Assembly (NCBI GenBank): GCA_002491945.1
Contig: DKWX01000045.1
Coordinates: 1 to 39,902, forward strand
Direction: 5' to 3'
DNA length: 39,902 nt
From: Porphyromonadaceae bacterium UBA7141
Lineage (GTDB): Bacteria > Bacteroidota > Bacteroidia > Bacteroidales > Muribaculaceae
Shown here: piece by piece, positions 16,056 to 24,808 of the stretch
Numbering within the stretch: position 1 is the first letter of the stretch
Layout of the letters: each line of letters starts with the position of its first letter
Translations under genes and position numbers: made by a program
Notes under the pieces: model-generated
Database searches by the model: none
Seen by the model: the letters and a program-made list of their open reading frames with translations, nothing else
Told to the model about the DNA's origin: nothing

Positions 16056-17867
16056 ATGCTCAAGAAATTTTTCTTAAACTTTCTGTCATCATTCGTTGGT
16101 GCGTGGGTGGCGCTTGGGCTCTTCTGTATGGCTTTGGCCATTTTGATATTCTCTCTGATTGGCAAGGCCGGCATGTCGGCCTTGGAGAATGCTGAGACAG
16201 TAAAGTCAAACACCGTGCTGACCCTTGACCTGTCAGGCGAAATCGTGGAGCGCGACCAGCGCCCCGACCTTAGCCCGATGAAACTGCTCAACGGCGACCT
16301 TGAGGTGCCGATGAGTCTGAGCGGGCTTATCAGCGCCGTGCGCAGAGCTGCCACCGACAAGAATGTGCGCATGATTTATCTTAAATGCAACGGAGTGGCA
16401 GCCGCTCCGGCCACACTTCATGCTCTTCGTGACGAACTTCTTGAGTTTAAGAAAAGCAATAAAAAAATCTACGCCTATTCCGATGGAATGGGACTGGGAG
16501 ACTATTATGTGGCCAGCGTGGCCGACAGCGTCTTCCTCAACCCTGCAGGCTCGCTGTATGTACATGGCATGGGCACTGCCGCACTCTATTTCAAGGGGCT
16601 GCTCGACAAGATAGGAGTGCAGATGCAGGTAGTGAAGGTAGGCACCTTCAAATCAGCCGTGGAGCCTTACATCAGCAATGAGATGAGCACCCCGGCGCGT
16701 GCCCAGCTCGATACTCTCTATGGCAACATGTGGAGCTTCATAAGTGATGAAATCTGCCGTAGCCGTAAAATCACACAGGCTCAGTTCGACACAGTCGTCA
16801 GCCGCGATGTGCTGATGCTTCAAGAGGCCTCGTTCGCAGTGGAGAAGCATCTCGTCGACAAGGCCGTCTACGAGCGCACCATGGACCTTCGCATTGCCGA
16901 TGCCCTTGGAGTTGAAAAGAAAAAGGTCAACTTCGTGGGACCCTCGGCACTCGGGGCAGATGCGCCTTTCGGCGTGTCGTATGATTCCTCAAGCCAGATA
17001 GCGGTGCTTTATGCCACAGGCGAGATTTCGGAAAGCACCAAGACGGGCATCAACTGTAGCATTCTTGTGCCCGTCATCACCGATTTGGCCGACAATGACA
17101 AGGTGAAAGGCCTGGTGCTTCGTGTCAACTCTCCCGGCGGCTCGGTATTCGGGTCAGACCTGATAGGGGAGGCCCTCAACTATTTCAAATCCAAAGGTAA
17201 GCCGTTCGCAGTGTCGATGGGCGACTATGCGGCGTCCGGAGGTTACTGGATTTCGTGTCAGGCCGACCGCATCTTCGCCGACCCGATGACCGTCACCGGC
17301 TCCATCGGCATATTCGGCATGATTCCCAATGCCTCGGCACTTGCGCAGCGTGTAGGGGTGACTCCGCAGTTTGTCAGCACAAATCCGGAGGTTGACTTCC
17401 CGAGCCTGCTGCGTCCCATGACAGAGAGCCAGCTTGCCGAGATGCAGAAGATGATAGAGCGGGGCTACGATAAATTTGTAGGGAGAGTGGCCAAGGGGCG
17501 TAAGATCTCTGATGCACGGGTGCGGCAGATTGCCGAAGGGCGTGTGTGGGATGGAGCCAAAGCTTTAGAACTCAAACTGGTCGATGAAATGGGTAGCCTT
17601 CAGACTGCCATCGACTGGGTGCAGAACAAAGTGGCCGACGGCGGCAGCAAGAATTGCGAAGTCGTGGCCTATCCGCGTCTCGATAATGATTTCTGGGCTA
17701 TCGTGAGCCAGTCTCTTCAGCAGGGTGTGAGTGACGGAATTCGCCAGACATTGATGAAAGAAGCCGTAGAACTCGTGCCCGAAGCAGAGTATGCCGAAGA
17801 AGTAAAGATGATTTTTTTGCGGCGTCCTGTGCAGGCCCGCATGATGCCTGTTAAGGTAAATATGTAA
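16056..17867 (+). CDS. sppA: Signal peptide peptidase SppA, 67K type
   Basis: This membrane-anchored serine protease degrades cleaved signal peptides. An N-terminal transmembrane helix (LSSFVGAWVALGLFCMALAILIFSLIG) anchors two tandem S49 domains. The general-base lysine sits in VVKVGTFKSAVEP (about residue 199) and the nucleophile serine in GDYAASGGYW (about 394). These match E. coli K209 and S409. The 603-aa length is as expected. It starts at the first ATG after the glmM terminator. In related genomes sppA precedes lpxK directly, but here a repeat copy separates them. Confidence 0.95.
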   Translation: MLKKFFLNFLSSFVGAWVALGLFCMALAILIFSLIGKAGMSALENAETVKSNTVLTLDLSGEIVERDQRPDLSPMKLLNGDLEVPMSLSGLISAVRRAATDKNVRMIYLKCNGVAAAPATLHALRDELLEFKKSNKKIYAYSDGMGLGDYYVASVADSVFLNPAGSLYVHGMGTAALYFKGLLDKIGVQMQVVKVGTFKSAVEPYISNEMSTPARAQLDTLYGNMWSFISDEICRSRKITQAQFDTVVSRDVLMLQEASFAVEKHLVDKAVYERTMDLRIADALGVEKKKVNFVGPSALGADAPFGVSYDSSSQIAVLYATGEISESTKTGINCSILVPVITDLADNDKVKGLVLRVNSPGGSVFGSDLIGEALNYFKSKGKPFAVSMGDYAASGGYWISCQADRIFADPMTVTGSIGIFGMIPNASALAQRVGVTPQFVSTNPEVDFPSLLRPMTESQLAEMQKMIERGYDKFVGRVAKGRKISDARVRQIAEGRVWDGAKALELKLVDEMGSLQTAIDWVQNKVADGGSKNCEVVAYPRLDNDFWAIVSQSLQQGVSDGIRQTLMKEAVELVPEAEYAEEVKMIFLRRPVQARMMPVKVNM

Positions 17868-17926
17868 TATAGAAGATGTGTCTGAACCGTGTGACGGCTG
17901 CAGACAGATTACGGTGAGTGAATGTT

Positions 17927-18132
17927 AAGTAAGTGTTCAAATTTAATTTACACAAGATGAGGTGTGATTTATACGATATGATAGCTCGTTTTTTAGTCGA
18001 TTCCGGCGCGGAGTGAAGGAGAATATTAACATATCCGACTGAACGACAAGCGGGGAAACTGCCAAAAAGAAGCCGCAGATTGTATAGAAGATTCCCTTTC
18101 AATTATTATCGGTTGAATTTGAATACGTGCTT
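17927..18132 (+). repeat. Dispersed ~170-220 bp element, copy 3
   Basis: The left end is an exact match to AAGTAAGTGTTCAAATTTAA (17927-17946), and the right end TTGAATTTGAATACGTGCTT (18113-18132) differs at a few sites. The inner blocks TTTTTTAGTCGATTCCGG, GGAGTGAAGGAGAATATT, ACATATCCGACTGA and AAGAAGCCGCAGATTGTAT are shared with the other copies. AGTCG and CGACT can pair. It ends 56 bp before the lpxK start and fills most of the 17868-18188 gap. Confidence 0.88.
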
Positions 18133-18188
18133 AACTCAGTTACTTCATAAGTCTATACATCTTCTGAATCACGAACAATCAATTACCG

Positions 18189-19580
18189 GTGCCAGTGAAA
18201 ACTACTGCTGATAAAATACTGACATGTCTCCTTATGCCGCTATCCTGGATCTATGGGGCGGTGATGTGGGTGCGCAACAAACTGTTTGACCTGGGGATAC
18301 TCCGTCAGGTGGAATTCGAGGTGCCGGTAATCGGAGTGGGTAATCTCACCGTGGGAGGCACCGGCAAGACGCCTCATACGGAGTATATCGTAAGTCATCT
18401 GTGCGGCAGCTATAATGTGGCTGTGCTGAGTCGGGGCTACAAACGCAAGACACGCGGCTTTATAGTGGCCAACTCCAAAAGCACCCCCGACTCAATCGGC
18501 GATGAGCCATGGCAGATATACAATAAATTCGGCATGAAAGCCAAAGTCGCGGTTTGCGAGAATCGCCGCAAGGGGATAAGCGAACTCCTGAGGCTATATC
18601 CCGAACTCGACCTCATAGTGCTCGACGACTCTTTTCAGCACCGATGGGTGAAGCCTCGTATCTCAGTGCTGCTGATGGAATATGGCCGCCCCGTCTATAA
18701 TGATCGTCTTCTGCCGCTTGGCCGTCTGCGCGAGTCGGCCCATGAAATCAATCGCGCCGACAAGGTGATTGTCACGAAATGTCCTGAGTCGCTCAGCCCC
18801 ATTGACTTCAGGATTGTCACCAAAGAGCTTGACCTGATGAAATTTCAGAAGCTCTATTTCTCAAGATATGTCTACGATGACCTGCGGCCTGTGTTCCCGG
18901 ATGAATGCCGCTTTACGGTCAATCTCGGTTCATTCAGCGAGAAGGATTCAATCCTGCTGCTGACGGGGATAGCGCATCCGCATTATTTTGTGCGTCACTA
19001 CCGGCAGTATCCATGCAGAAAGAAAGTGGAGCATTTCTCCGACCATCATCATTTCACGCGAGGCGACATAAACCGCATTGCCGAAAAATTCCGTGATATG
19101 AAGGGAGAGCGCAAGGTTATAATCACTACGGAGAAGGATGCTGTCAGACTGGTACACAATCCCTACTTTCCGCAGGACCTCAAGCCCTATATATTCTATC
19201 AGCCTATAAGGGTGGATTTCGTGGCAGGCACTTACGAGCAGGACAACAGTCTGGAGACTGACCTTATCTCGGAACTGCATCTTGATTCTTCGGCCGATAC
19301 CGCAGATGCCCCTGACGCAGTGTGGAGGTCCGGCTATGACAGTGGGCCTGACAGAGGTATTGACCGTGCATCAGTCGATGACGGGAATACTGCATATGTA
19401 GGAAGAGAAAGCCAGAGATACGTCAGCGGAGACAACACATATCCATCCGCATCGCATACAGCCACAAATACGGATTACAGAGATCGGACAGCCGCAGAAA
19501 TAGATGATGACGGAGCCTACGGCCCGTCAGACGGCAATCCGCATCACGATAATAATTTTAACCATGAAGACTATGATTGA
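18189..19580 (+). CDS. lpxK: Tetraacyldisaccharide 4'-kinase with extra C-terminal tail
   Basis: LpxK phosphorylates the 4' position of the lipid A disaccharide precursor at the inner face of the membrane. The Walker A motif GNLTVGGTGKT (51-61) follows an N-terminal membrane-association helix. VLSRGYKRKTRGF, GDEP, VLDDSFQHR and the late TTEKDAVRL block confirm the family. The conserved part ends near residue 366. It is followed by about 97 residues rich in D, S, T, Y, R and N (HLDSSADTADAPDAV... NPHHDNNFNHEDYD) with no match I know. The start is GTG at 18189; a second in-frame GTG is at 18195. The last 17 bases overlap the next gene. Confidence 0.9.
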   Translation: MPVKTTADKILTCLLMPLSWIYGAVMWVRNKLFDLGILRQVEFEVPVIGVGNLTVGGTGKTPHTEYIVSHLCGSYNVAVLSRGYKRKTRGFIVANSKSTPDSIGDEPWQIYNKFGMKAKVAVCENRRKGISELLRLYPELDLIVLDDSFQHRWVKPRISVLLMEYGRPVYNDRLLPLGRLRESAHEINRADKVIVTKCPESLSPIDFRIVTKELDLMKFQKLYFSRYVYDDLRPVFPDECRFTVNLGSFSEKDSILLLTGIAHPHYFVRHYRQYPCRKKVEHFSDHHHFTRGDINRIAEKFRDMKGERKVIITTEKDAVRLVHNPYFPQDLKPYIFYQPIRVDFVAGTYEQDNSLETDLISELHLDSSADTADAPDAVWRSGYDSGPDRGIDRASVDDGNTAYVGRESQRYVSGDNTYPSASHTATNTDYRDRTAAEIDDDGAYGPSDGNPHHDNNFNHEDYD

Positions 19581-20385
19581 GACAATCAAACGTACGGCGG
19601 AATATATCCGCAGCCAGGTAGGAGAAATGCCTCAGACAGCCGTAATACTCGGCACGGGCCTTGGCGACCTGGTCAACCATATCCAGATTACTAAAGAGCT
19701 CGACTATCACACAATCCCCGATTTCCCCGTATCTACGGTCGAGGGGCACTCCGGCAAACTGATTTTCGGACATCTCGGGGGGCGCTATATAATGGCAATG
19801 CAAGGGCGTTTCCACTATTATGAGGGGTATGATATGAAGCAGGTCACATTCCCGGTGCGTGTGATGAAAGCCCTCGGAGTGCAGACACTCTTCGTCAGCA
19901 ATGCTGCAGGCGGGATGAACAAGGAGTTCCGCGTCGGCGACGTGATGGTGATTACCGACCATATCAACCTCTTCCCCGAGAATCCTCTCCGCGGACGCAA
20001 CTATGAGGAACTTGGTCCGCGTTTCCCGGCCATGACCGAACCCTACTCGGAGCGACTTATACAGATGGCCGACGAGATTGCAGCCGCCGATGGCATTCGC
20101 CTGATGCATGGTGTGTATGTGGGCACACAAGGGCCTACATTCGAGACCCGCGCCGAATATGAATATTTCCGCATCATAGGCGGCGATGCCGTGGGTATGT
20201 CTACAGTGCCTGAGGTGATTGTGGCCAATCATGCGGGTATGGAAGTATTCGGTGTATCCGTCATCACTGACCTCGGCGGAAAGGATATCACCGAAGTGCC
20301 CAGCCATGAAGAGGTGCAGAAGGCTGCCGTAAAGGCCCAGCCGGTAATGACACGCATCATCACCGAGATGATGTCGCGACTCTGA
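19564..20385 (+). CDS. Purine nucleoside phosphorylase (type I)
   Basis: It cleaves inosine and guanosine with phosphate to the free base and ribose 1-phosphate, for purine salvage. The 273-aa protein has the trimeric-PNP signature: VILGTGLGDLV, the phosphate-binding VEGHSGKLIFG, MQGRFHYYEGY, the base-recognition VYVGTQGPTFETRAEYEYFRIIGGDAVGMSTVPEVIVANH, and VSVITDLGGK. The start could be ATG 19564 or ATG 19573; both overlap the lpxK tail, and the upstream in-frame ATGs at 19504-19507 lie deep in lpxK. A strong terminator follows. Confidence 0.93.
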   Translation: MKTMIETIKRTAEYIRSQVGEMPQTAVILGTGLGDLVNHIQITKELDYHTIPDFPVSTVEGHSGKLIFGHLGGRYIMAMQGRFHYYEGYDMKQVTFPVRVMKALGVQTLFVSNAAGGMNKEFRVGDVMVITDHINLFPENPLRGRNYEELGPRFPAMTEPYSERLIQMADEIAAADGIRLMHGVYVGTQGPTFETRAEYEYFRIIGGDAVGMSTVPEVIVANHAGMEVFGVSVITDLGGKDITEVPSHEEVQKAAVKAQPVMTRIITEMMSRL

Positions 20386-20422
20386 ATGTGACTAAAACCC
20401 TATGGGGTTACGATTGTTATAT

Positions 20423-20477
20423 AAGGGAAGCCCGGCCCCGTATACGGCGGGATGAGGGCTTCCCTTTCTTTTGTTTT
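20423..20477 (+). terminator. Rho-independent terminator after purine nucleoside phosphorylase
   Basis: An 11-bp perfect stem AAGGGAAGCCC/GGGCTTCCCTT (20423-20433 with 20456-20466) is followed by TCTTTTGTTTT. It ends the lpxK-PNP transcript before thiL. Confidence 0.9.
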
Positions 20478-20506
20478 ATATAACCCAATAAGAAAAGAGG
20501 TAAAAA

Positions 20507-21598
20507 ATGTCGACTGAAATATCCACCCTCGGCGAATTCGGCCTAATCGATAGGCTCACCCGTGAATTCCCACTTGTAAATCCGTCATCCGTGCTTGGAG
20601 TAGGAGATGACGCCGCCATCATTGCCCCGGAGGGAGACAAGGAGATACTTGTCACAACCGATCTGCTGCTCGAAGGGATTCATTTCGATGTGCGGTATGT
20701 GCCGCTGATGCATCTTGGCTATAAGGCGGCCGTGGTCAACTTCAGCGATATATACGCGATGAACGGCACACCGCGCCAGATTACGGTGTCAATCGGAGTG
20801 TCAAGTCGGTTTACAGTCGAAAATATCGATGCAGTATACGCCGGCATCAGACTCGCCTGTGAGTCCTATGGCGTCGATCTTGTGGGGGGCGACACATCGG
20901 CTTCAGTCACTGGGCTTGTGATCAGTGTCACCTGTCTTGGAGAAGTGGAGAAAGGCAAGGCAGTGCGCCGCAGCGGAGCCAAGGAGACTGACCTCATATG
21001 CGTAAGCGGCGATCTCGGAGGCGCATATATGGGGCTTCAGCTGCTCGAACGTGAAAATTATGTGGCGGCGCAAAGCCACGACCCCGGTTTCCAGCCAAAT
21101 TTTGAGGGGAAGGAATATATATTGCAGCGTCAGCTGCGTCCGGAAGCCCGCAAAGATATAGTGGAGCGCTTGCGCGCGGCCGGAGTCACACCTACATCGA
21201 TGATGGATGTCAGCGATGGGCTTTCATCCGAACTGCTGCATATATGCAAGGCATCGGGCGTAGGCTGCCGCGTATATGAAGACCGCGTACCCATTGACTA
21301 TCAGACAGCCCTTATGGCCGAAGAACTCAACATGAATCTTGTGACGGCCGCCATGAACGGTGGAGAAGACTATGAATTGCTGTTTACCGTGCCGCTTGCC
21401 GACAAGGAGAAGGTGGAGCATATTGATGGTGTGCGCATGATAGGCTATGTCACCGCCCCGTCGCTTGGCGCAGCCCTCGTAAGTCGTGACGGGAGCGAGC
21501 TGCCCATACGGGCCCAGGGCTGGAACGCATTCACCGAAAAACGCCAGGATACGTCTGATGCGGCGCCGGTAGGAGATGAGCCGAAGAGTGATAAATAG
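20507..21598 (+). CDS. thiL: Thiamine-monophosphate kinase
   Basis: ThiL makes thiamine diphosphate from thiamine monophosphate with ATP. The 363-aa protein has the expected motifs: GVGDDAAII with metal-binding Asp pair, TTDLLLEGIHF, GYKAAVVNFSDIYAMNGTP, the VGGDTSAS block, MDVSDGLSSEL and the late NGGEDYELLF. The first ATG after the terminator was taken. A hydrophilic tail beyond GWNAF (residues about 340-363) is likely disordered. No TPP riboswitch-like sequence was recognised in the 120-nt leader, which is mostly the previous terminator. Confidence 0.95.
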   Translation: MSTEISTLGEFGLIDRLTREFPLVNPSSVLGVGDDAAIIAPEGDKEILVTTDLLLEGIHFDVRYVPLMHLGYKAAVVNFSDIYAMNGTPRQITVSIGVSSRFTVENIDAVYAGIRLACESYGVDLVGGDTSASVTGLVISVTCLGEVEKGKAVRRSGAKETDLICVSGDLGGAYMGLQLLERENYVAAQSHDPGFQPNFEGKEYILQRQLRPEARKDIVERLRAAGVTPTSMMDVSDGLSSELLHICKASGVGCRVYEDRVPIDYQTALMAEELNMNLVTAAMNGGEDYELLFTVPLADKEKVEHIDGVRMIGYVTAPSLGAALVSRDGSELPIRAQGWNAFTEKRQDTSDAAPVGDEPKSDK

Positions 21599-21624
21599 GT
21601 GTGTTTTAAAATTGTTTAACACCG

Positions 21625-21668
21625 CATTTGCAAATGTTAAAATTAAAATTTCTACTTTTGCAAAAGTA
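21625..21668 (+). promoter_or_regulatory. Promoter of the aerotolerance operon with two palindromes
   Basis: The -7 box TACTTTTG (21653-21660) and a TTTG (21627-21630) 22 nt upstream form the promoter. A perfect 16-bp palindrome TACTTTTGCAAAAGTA (21653-21668) contains the -7 box and a perfect 12-bp palindrome CATTTGCAAATG (21625-21636) contains the -33 box. Both share the core TTTGCAAA and their centres are 30 bp apart. Confidence 0.7.
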
Positions 21669-21697
21669 ATAATGAAAACAGAAATTATAGATAAATA

Positions 21698-22693
21698 ATG
21701 AGCGAACCAGTAAATATTCGTGAATTAAACGACCTGATAGCATCGCGGAGCAACTTCCTGAGTATGATACGCACCGGGATGCAGCGTCGTATCGTCGGAC
21801 AAAAGCATCTCATCGATTCCCTTCTGATTGCTCTGCTTGCCAACGGCCACGTGCTGCTGGAAGGTGTGCCGGGTCTGGCAAAGACACTCGCCATCAAGAC
21901 GCTGGCCACACTTGTAGATGCCAAGTACAACCGCATACAGTTTACTCCCGACCTGCTTCCCGCCGATGTTATAGGCACACTTATATACAGTATCAAACGT
22001 GAGACATTCGAGGTGAAAAAAGGTCCGGTATTTGCCAACTTCGTGCTTGCCGATGAAATCAACCGTGCTCCCGCCAAAGTGCAGAGCGCATTGCTCGAGG
22101 CCATGCAGGAGCGCCAAGTGACGATAGGCGAAGAGACATTCCGGCTCGACCGTCCATTCCTCGTGATGGCTACCCAGAACCCTATCGAGCAGGAGGGCAC
22201 CTACCCGCTGCCGGAGGCGCAGACCGACCGATTCCTGCTCAAGGTGGTGATAGGGTATCCCACCCGTGAAGAAGAAAAGGAGATTATCCGCCAGAACATA
22301 GCCGGTGCGGCAGATGAGATTTCGGCCGTAGTGTCGAAGTCTGAAATACTCGAAGTGCAGAAGATTGTAGAGAAAATCTATATCGATGAGAAAATCGAGA
22401 ATTACATCGTGGATATAGTATTCGCTACCCGCGAGCCTCAGAAATACGGACTCAACGATCTTGAGGACCTGATTGACTATGGAGCCTCGCCGCGAGCATC
22501 GATATCACTTGCCAAGGCATCGCGGGCCTACGCGTTTCTGCAGGGACGCGGTTACGTGATACCGGAGGATGTGCGTGCCGTATGCCACGACGTGATGCGC
22601 CATCGCATCGGCCTCACATATGAGGCAGAGGCCAACAACATCGCGGCCGATGAGGTAATCACCGATATTCTGGATAAGGTAAAGGTGCCCTGA
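21698..22693 (+). CDS. MoxR-type AAA+ ATPase of the Bat operon
   Basis: The 331-aa protein is a MoxR-family AAA+ ATPase, proposed to act as a chaperone for partner von Willebrand (VWA) proteins. Walker A GVPGLAKT (56-63), Walker B LADEINRA (about 112-119), sensor 1 in VMATQNPIEQEGTYPLPEAQTDRF, and the C-terminal lid with YGASPRAS are intact. It is the first gene of the aerotolerance operon in Bacteroides. The ATG at 21698 lies about 30 nt after the promoter palindromes. It is followed by a 170-nt gap with a small hairpin (GGCTCC/GGAGCC near 22770-22785) before the DUF58 gene. Confidence 0.92.
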   Translation: MSEPVNIRELNDLIASRSNFLSMIRTGMQRRIVGQKHLIDSLLIALLANGHVLLEGVPGLAKTLAIKTLATLVDAKYNRIQFTPDLLPADVIGTLIYSIKRETFEVKKGPVFANFVLADEINRAPAKVQSALLEAMQERQVTIGEETFRLDRPFLVMATQNPIEQEGTYPLPEAQTDRFLLKVVIGYPTREEEKEIIRQNIAGAADEISAVVSKSEILEVQKIVEKIYIDEKIENYIVDIVFATREPQKYGLNDLEDLIDYGASPRASISLAKASRAYAFLQGRGYVIPEDVRAVCHDVMRHRIGLTYEAEANNIAADEVITDILDKVKVP

Positions 22694-22863
22694 TACGCAC
22701 CATCCGGCTGCTTATGAAGCGCCCCGCGCCGCTGGCCTGCATGGAGCGCTGTGGGAAAATGGCATTATCGGCTCCGTCAGGAGCCGGTGATGCTGTAGGA
22801 AATATGGCTTTTCGGTAAGGCCGTCCACGCTCGGGATAGTCGGAATTATTACTGTTGCTTGAT

Positions 22864-23739
22864 ATGGATGCAAAGGAACTACTGAAAAAAGTACGCAAAA
22901 TCGAGATAAAGACCCGCGGATTGAGTCAGAACATCTTCGCTGGTGAATATCATTCGGCCTTCAAAGGGCGCGGTGTGATATTCTCTGAAGTCAGAGAATA
23001 TCAGCCCGGCGATGATGTGCGTGATATCGACTGGAATGTGACGGCACGCCATAACAAGCCTTATGTAAAGGTGTATGAGGAGGAACGCGAACTGACGCTG
23101 ATGCTTCTTATCGATGTCAGCGGCTCCGGCGATTTCGGAGCCCGCGGCGTGGAGAAGAAAGAGATGATGGCCGAAATAGCCGCCACACTGGCATTCTCCT
23201 CGCTGCAGAACAACGACAAGGTGGGCGTCATATTCTTCAGCGACCGCATTGAAAAATTCATTCCTCCCAAGAAAGGGAAGAAACACATACTGCTCATAAT
23301 CCGCGAGATCATCGACTTTGAGCCGCAAAGCCGCGGCACTGATATAGGAGTGGCACTCGAGTTTATGACCAATGCGCTCAAGAAGCGTGTCACCGCCTTT
23401 CTGCTCAGCGACTTTATCGACGGTCACGACTATTCGCACACGATGACAATGGCCAACAAGAAGCATGAACTGGCCGCTATCCAGGTATATGACGAGCGCG
23501 ACTCCAGGCTGCCTGATGTCGGACTGATGCATGTGGCCGACCTTGAGACAGGTGCCGTGCGATGGATTGACACATCATCCAAAAAGGTGCGCAAGATGTA
23601 TGAACGGGCCTGGTACGACCGTCAGCAGTTACTCTCCTCAGTGGCGGCACGCAGTGGCGTCGAACTGGCACATGTGCGCACCGACGAGGATTATGTCAAA
23701 GCACTTCTGGGAGTGTTCAGACGCAAGGCCACACGGTAA
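22864..23739 (+). CDS. DUF58 domain protein (VWA-like) of the Bat operon
   Basis: The 291-aa soluble protein has the DUF58 signature SEVREYQPGDDVRDIDWNVTARHNKPYVKVYEEE (about 41-74) and continues into a VWA-like fold with the metal site DVSGS (84-88). It is the usual neighbour and probable partner of MoxR. ATG 22864 was chosen over TTG 22855. No signal peptide or membrane helix is seen, so it is cytoplasmic. The next gene starts 10 nt later. Confidence 0.9.
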   Translation: MDAKELLKKVRKIEIKTRGLSQNIFAGEYHSAFKGRGVIFSEVREYQPGDDVRDIDWNVTARHNKPYVKVYEEERELTLMLLIDVSGSGDFGARGVEKKEMMAEIAATLAFSSLQNNDKVGVIFFSDRIEKFIPPKKGKKHILLIIREIIDFEPQSRGTDIGVALEFMTNALKKRVTAFLLSDFIDGHDYSHTMTMANKKHELAAIQVYDERDSRLPDVGLMHVADLETGAVRWIDTSSKKVRKMYERAWYDRQQLLSSVAARSGVELAHVRTDEDYVKALLGVFRRKATR

Positions 23740-23749
23740 AATTTTAATT

Positions 23750-24808
23750 ATGAAGTTACGATCCTTTATAATAGCGCTTTGCATGTCGGCAATGCTTCCG
23801 GCTACGATGCATGCCGGCCGCACCATGCTGTCGGCCAGGCTTGACACAGCCACTATGATGATGGGCTCAGTCAATACGCTGCGTCTTGAAGTAGTGCAGG
23901 ATGAGGGGGTGAAAGGTGAATTCCCCTTGTTGCGCAATTTCGGCGAGCGCGGATATGTCACATTGCTTAATGACACGATAGAACTGCGTTCGGATATTAA
24001 GGTGGATACCACCAAGGTGGGGTCCGGCCGTATTCAGATTGACTATAAGGTGCCGGTGCAGGTATTCGACTCGGGTTATTACCGTCTGCCTGAATTCGTC
24101 TATGTGGCCGGACGGGATTCGGTGCGGTCATCGCGGCTTTTGCTGATAGTCCGCCCGGTCAATGTCAAGGCCGACGACCCGATATCACCCCTTTCAGATC
24201 CGGCCGAGCCTGAGAATCCTTCGATTTTCGATTCACTGCCCGACTGGCTGGTATATTACTGGTGGGTCATCCTGCTCGCACTGCTTCTGTGCAGTGGCGG
24301 ATGGTGGGCATGGCGCCGATATCGCAAGGAAGGCACGATATTGCCCTCCAGACCTGAACCCCCGGCCTACGATGTGGCATTGGGACGCCTGCAGCGCCTG
24401 AAAGCGCGCAAACTGTGGGAGTCCGGTCAGGAAAAGGAATTCTATACGATTCTGACCGACATACTGCGTGATTATCTCGATGGCCGCTTCGGTATAAAGG
24501 CCATGGAGATGACATCAAGCCAGATAATGGATACACTGGCCGCCGACCGCACCCTGCGCGATCCGCGCCAGATGATGCGCCAGATACTTGACATGGCTGA
24601 TTTCGTGAAGTTTGCCATGGTGCGCCCATTGCCGGAAGATAACGTAAAGGCATTCGACAATGCCGTGGCCTTCGTCGAGGCCACCAGACCGGTGGAGAAG
24701 CCTGTCGGAGAGGATGAAGGCAATGAAGAAGGAGCGCCCGACGGTGGCTCTGATGCAGCCAGTGGCGCGGGTCTGAATACCGAAACCAAGAAAGGGGGTG
24801 AGTCATGA
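23750..24808 (+). CDS. Bat operon membrane protein, BatD-like C-terminal region
   Basis: The 352-aa product has a signal peptide (MKLRSFIIALCMSAMLPATMHA), an extracytoplasmic beta-rich region, one transmembrane helix (YYWWVILLALLLCSGGWWAW, near residue 180) and a cytoplasmic helical domain (LGRLQRLKARKLWESGQEKEFYTILTDILRDYLDGRFG...SSQIM). That last domain resembles the C-terminal part of batD in the same operon, so the two may share ancestry. The C-terminal tail is acidic (about 320-352). ATG 23750 is chosen since the ORF extends far upstream into DUF58. Its stop overlaps the batA start by four bases (ATGA). Confidence 0.8.
   Translation: MKLRSFIIALCMSAMLPATMHAGRTMLSARLDTATMMMGSVNTLRLEVVQDEGVKGEFPLLRNFGERGYVTLLNDTIELRSDIKVDTTKVGSGRIQIDYKVPVQVFDSGYYRLPEFVYVAGRDSVRSSRLLLIVRPVNVKADDPISPLSDPAEPENPSIFDSLPDWLVYYWWVILLALLLCSGGWWAWRRYRKEGTILPSRPEPPAYDVALGRLQRLKARKLWESGQEKEFYTILTDILRDYLDGRFGIKAMEMTSSQIMDTLAADRTLRDPRQMMRQILDMADFVKFAMVRPLPEDNVKAFDNAVAFVEATRPVEKPVGEDEGNEEGAPDGGSDAASGAGLNTETKKGGES

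Noticed and set aside
19558..20307. A 249-codon minus-strand ORF across the purine nucleoside phosphorylase
   Set aside because: It is antisense to a well-conserved enzyme and its sequence is rich in His and Cys, typical for shadow frames of GC-moderate genes.
20386..20506. TPP riboswitch before thiL
   Set aside because: The interval is occupied by a Rho-independent terminator and I see no thi-box sequence.
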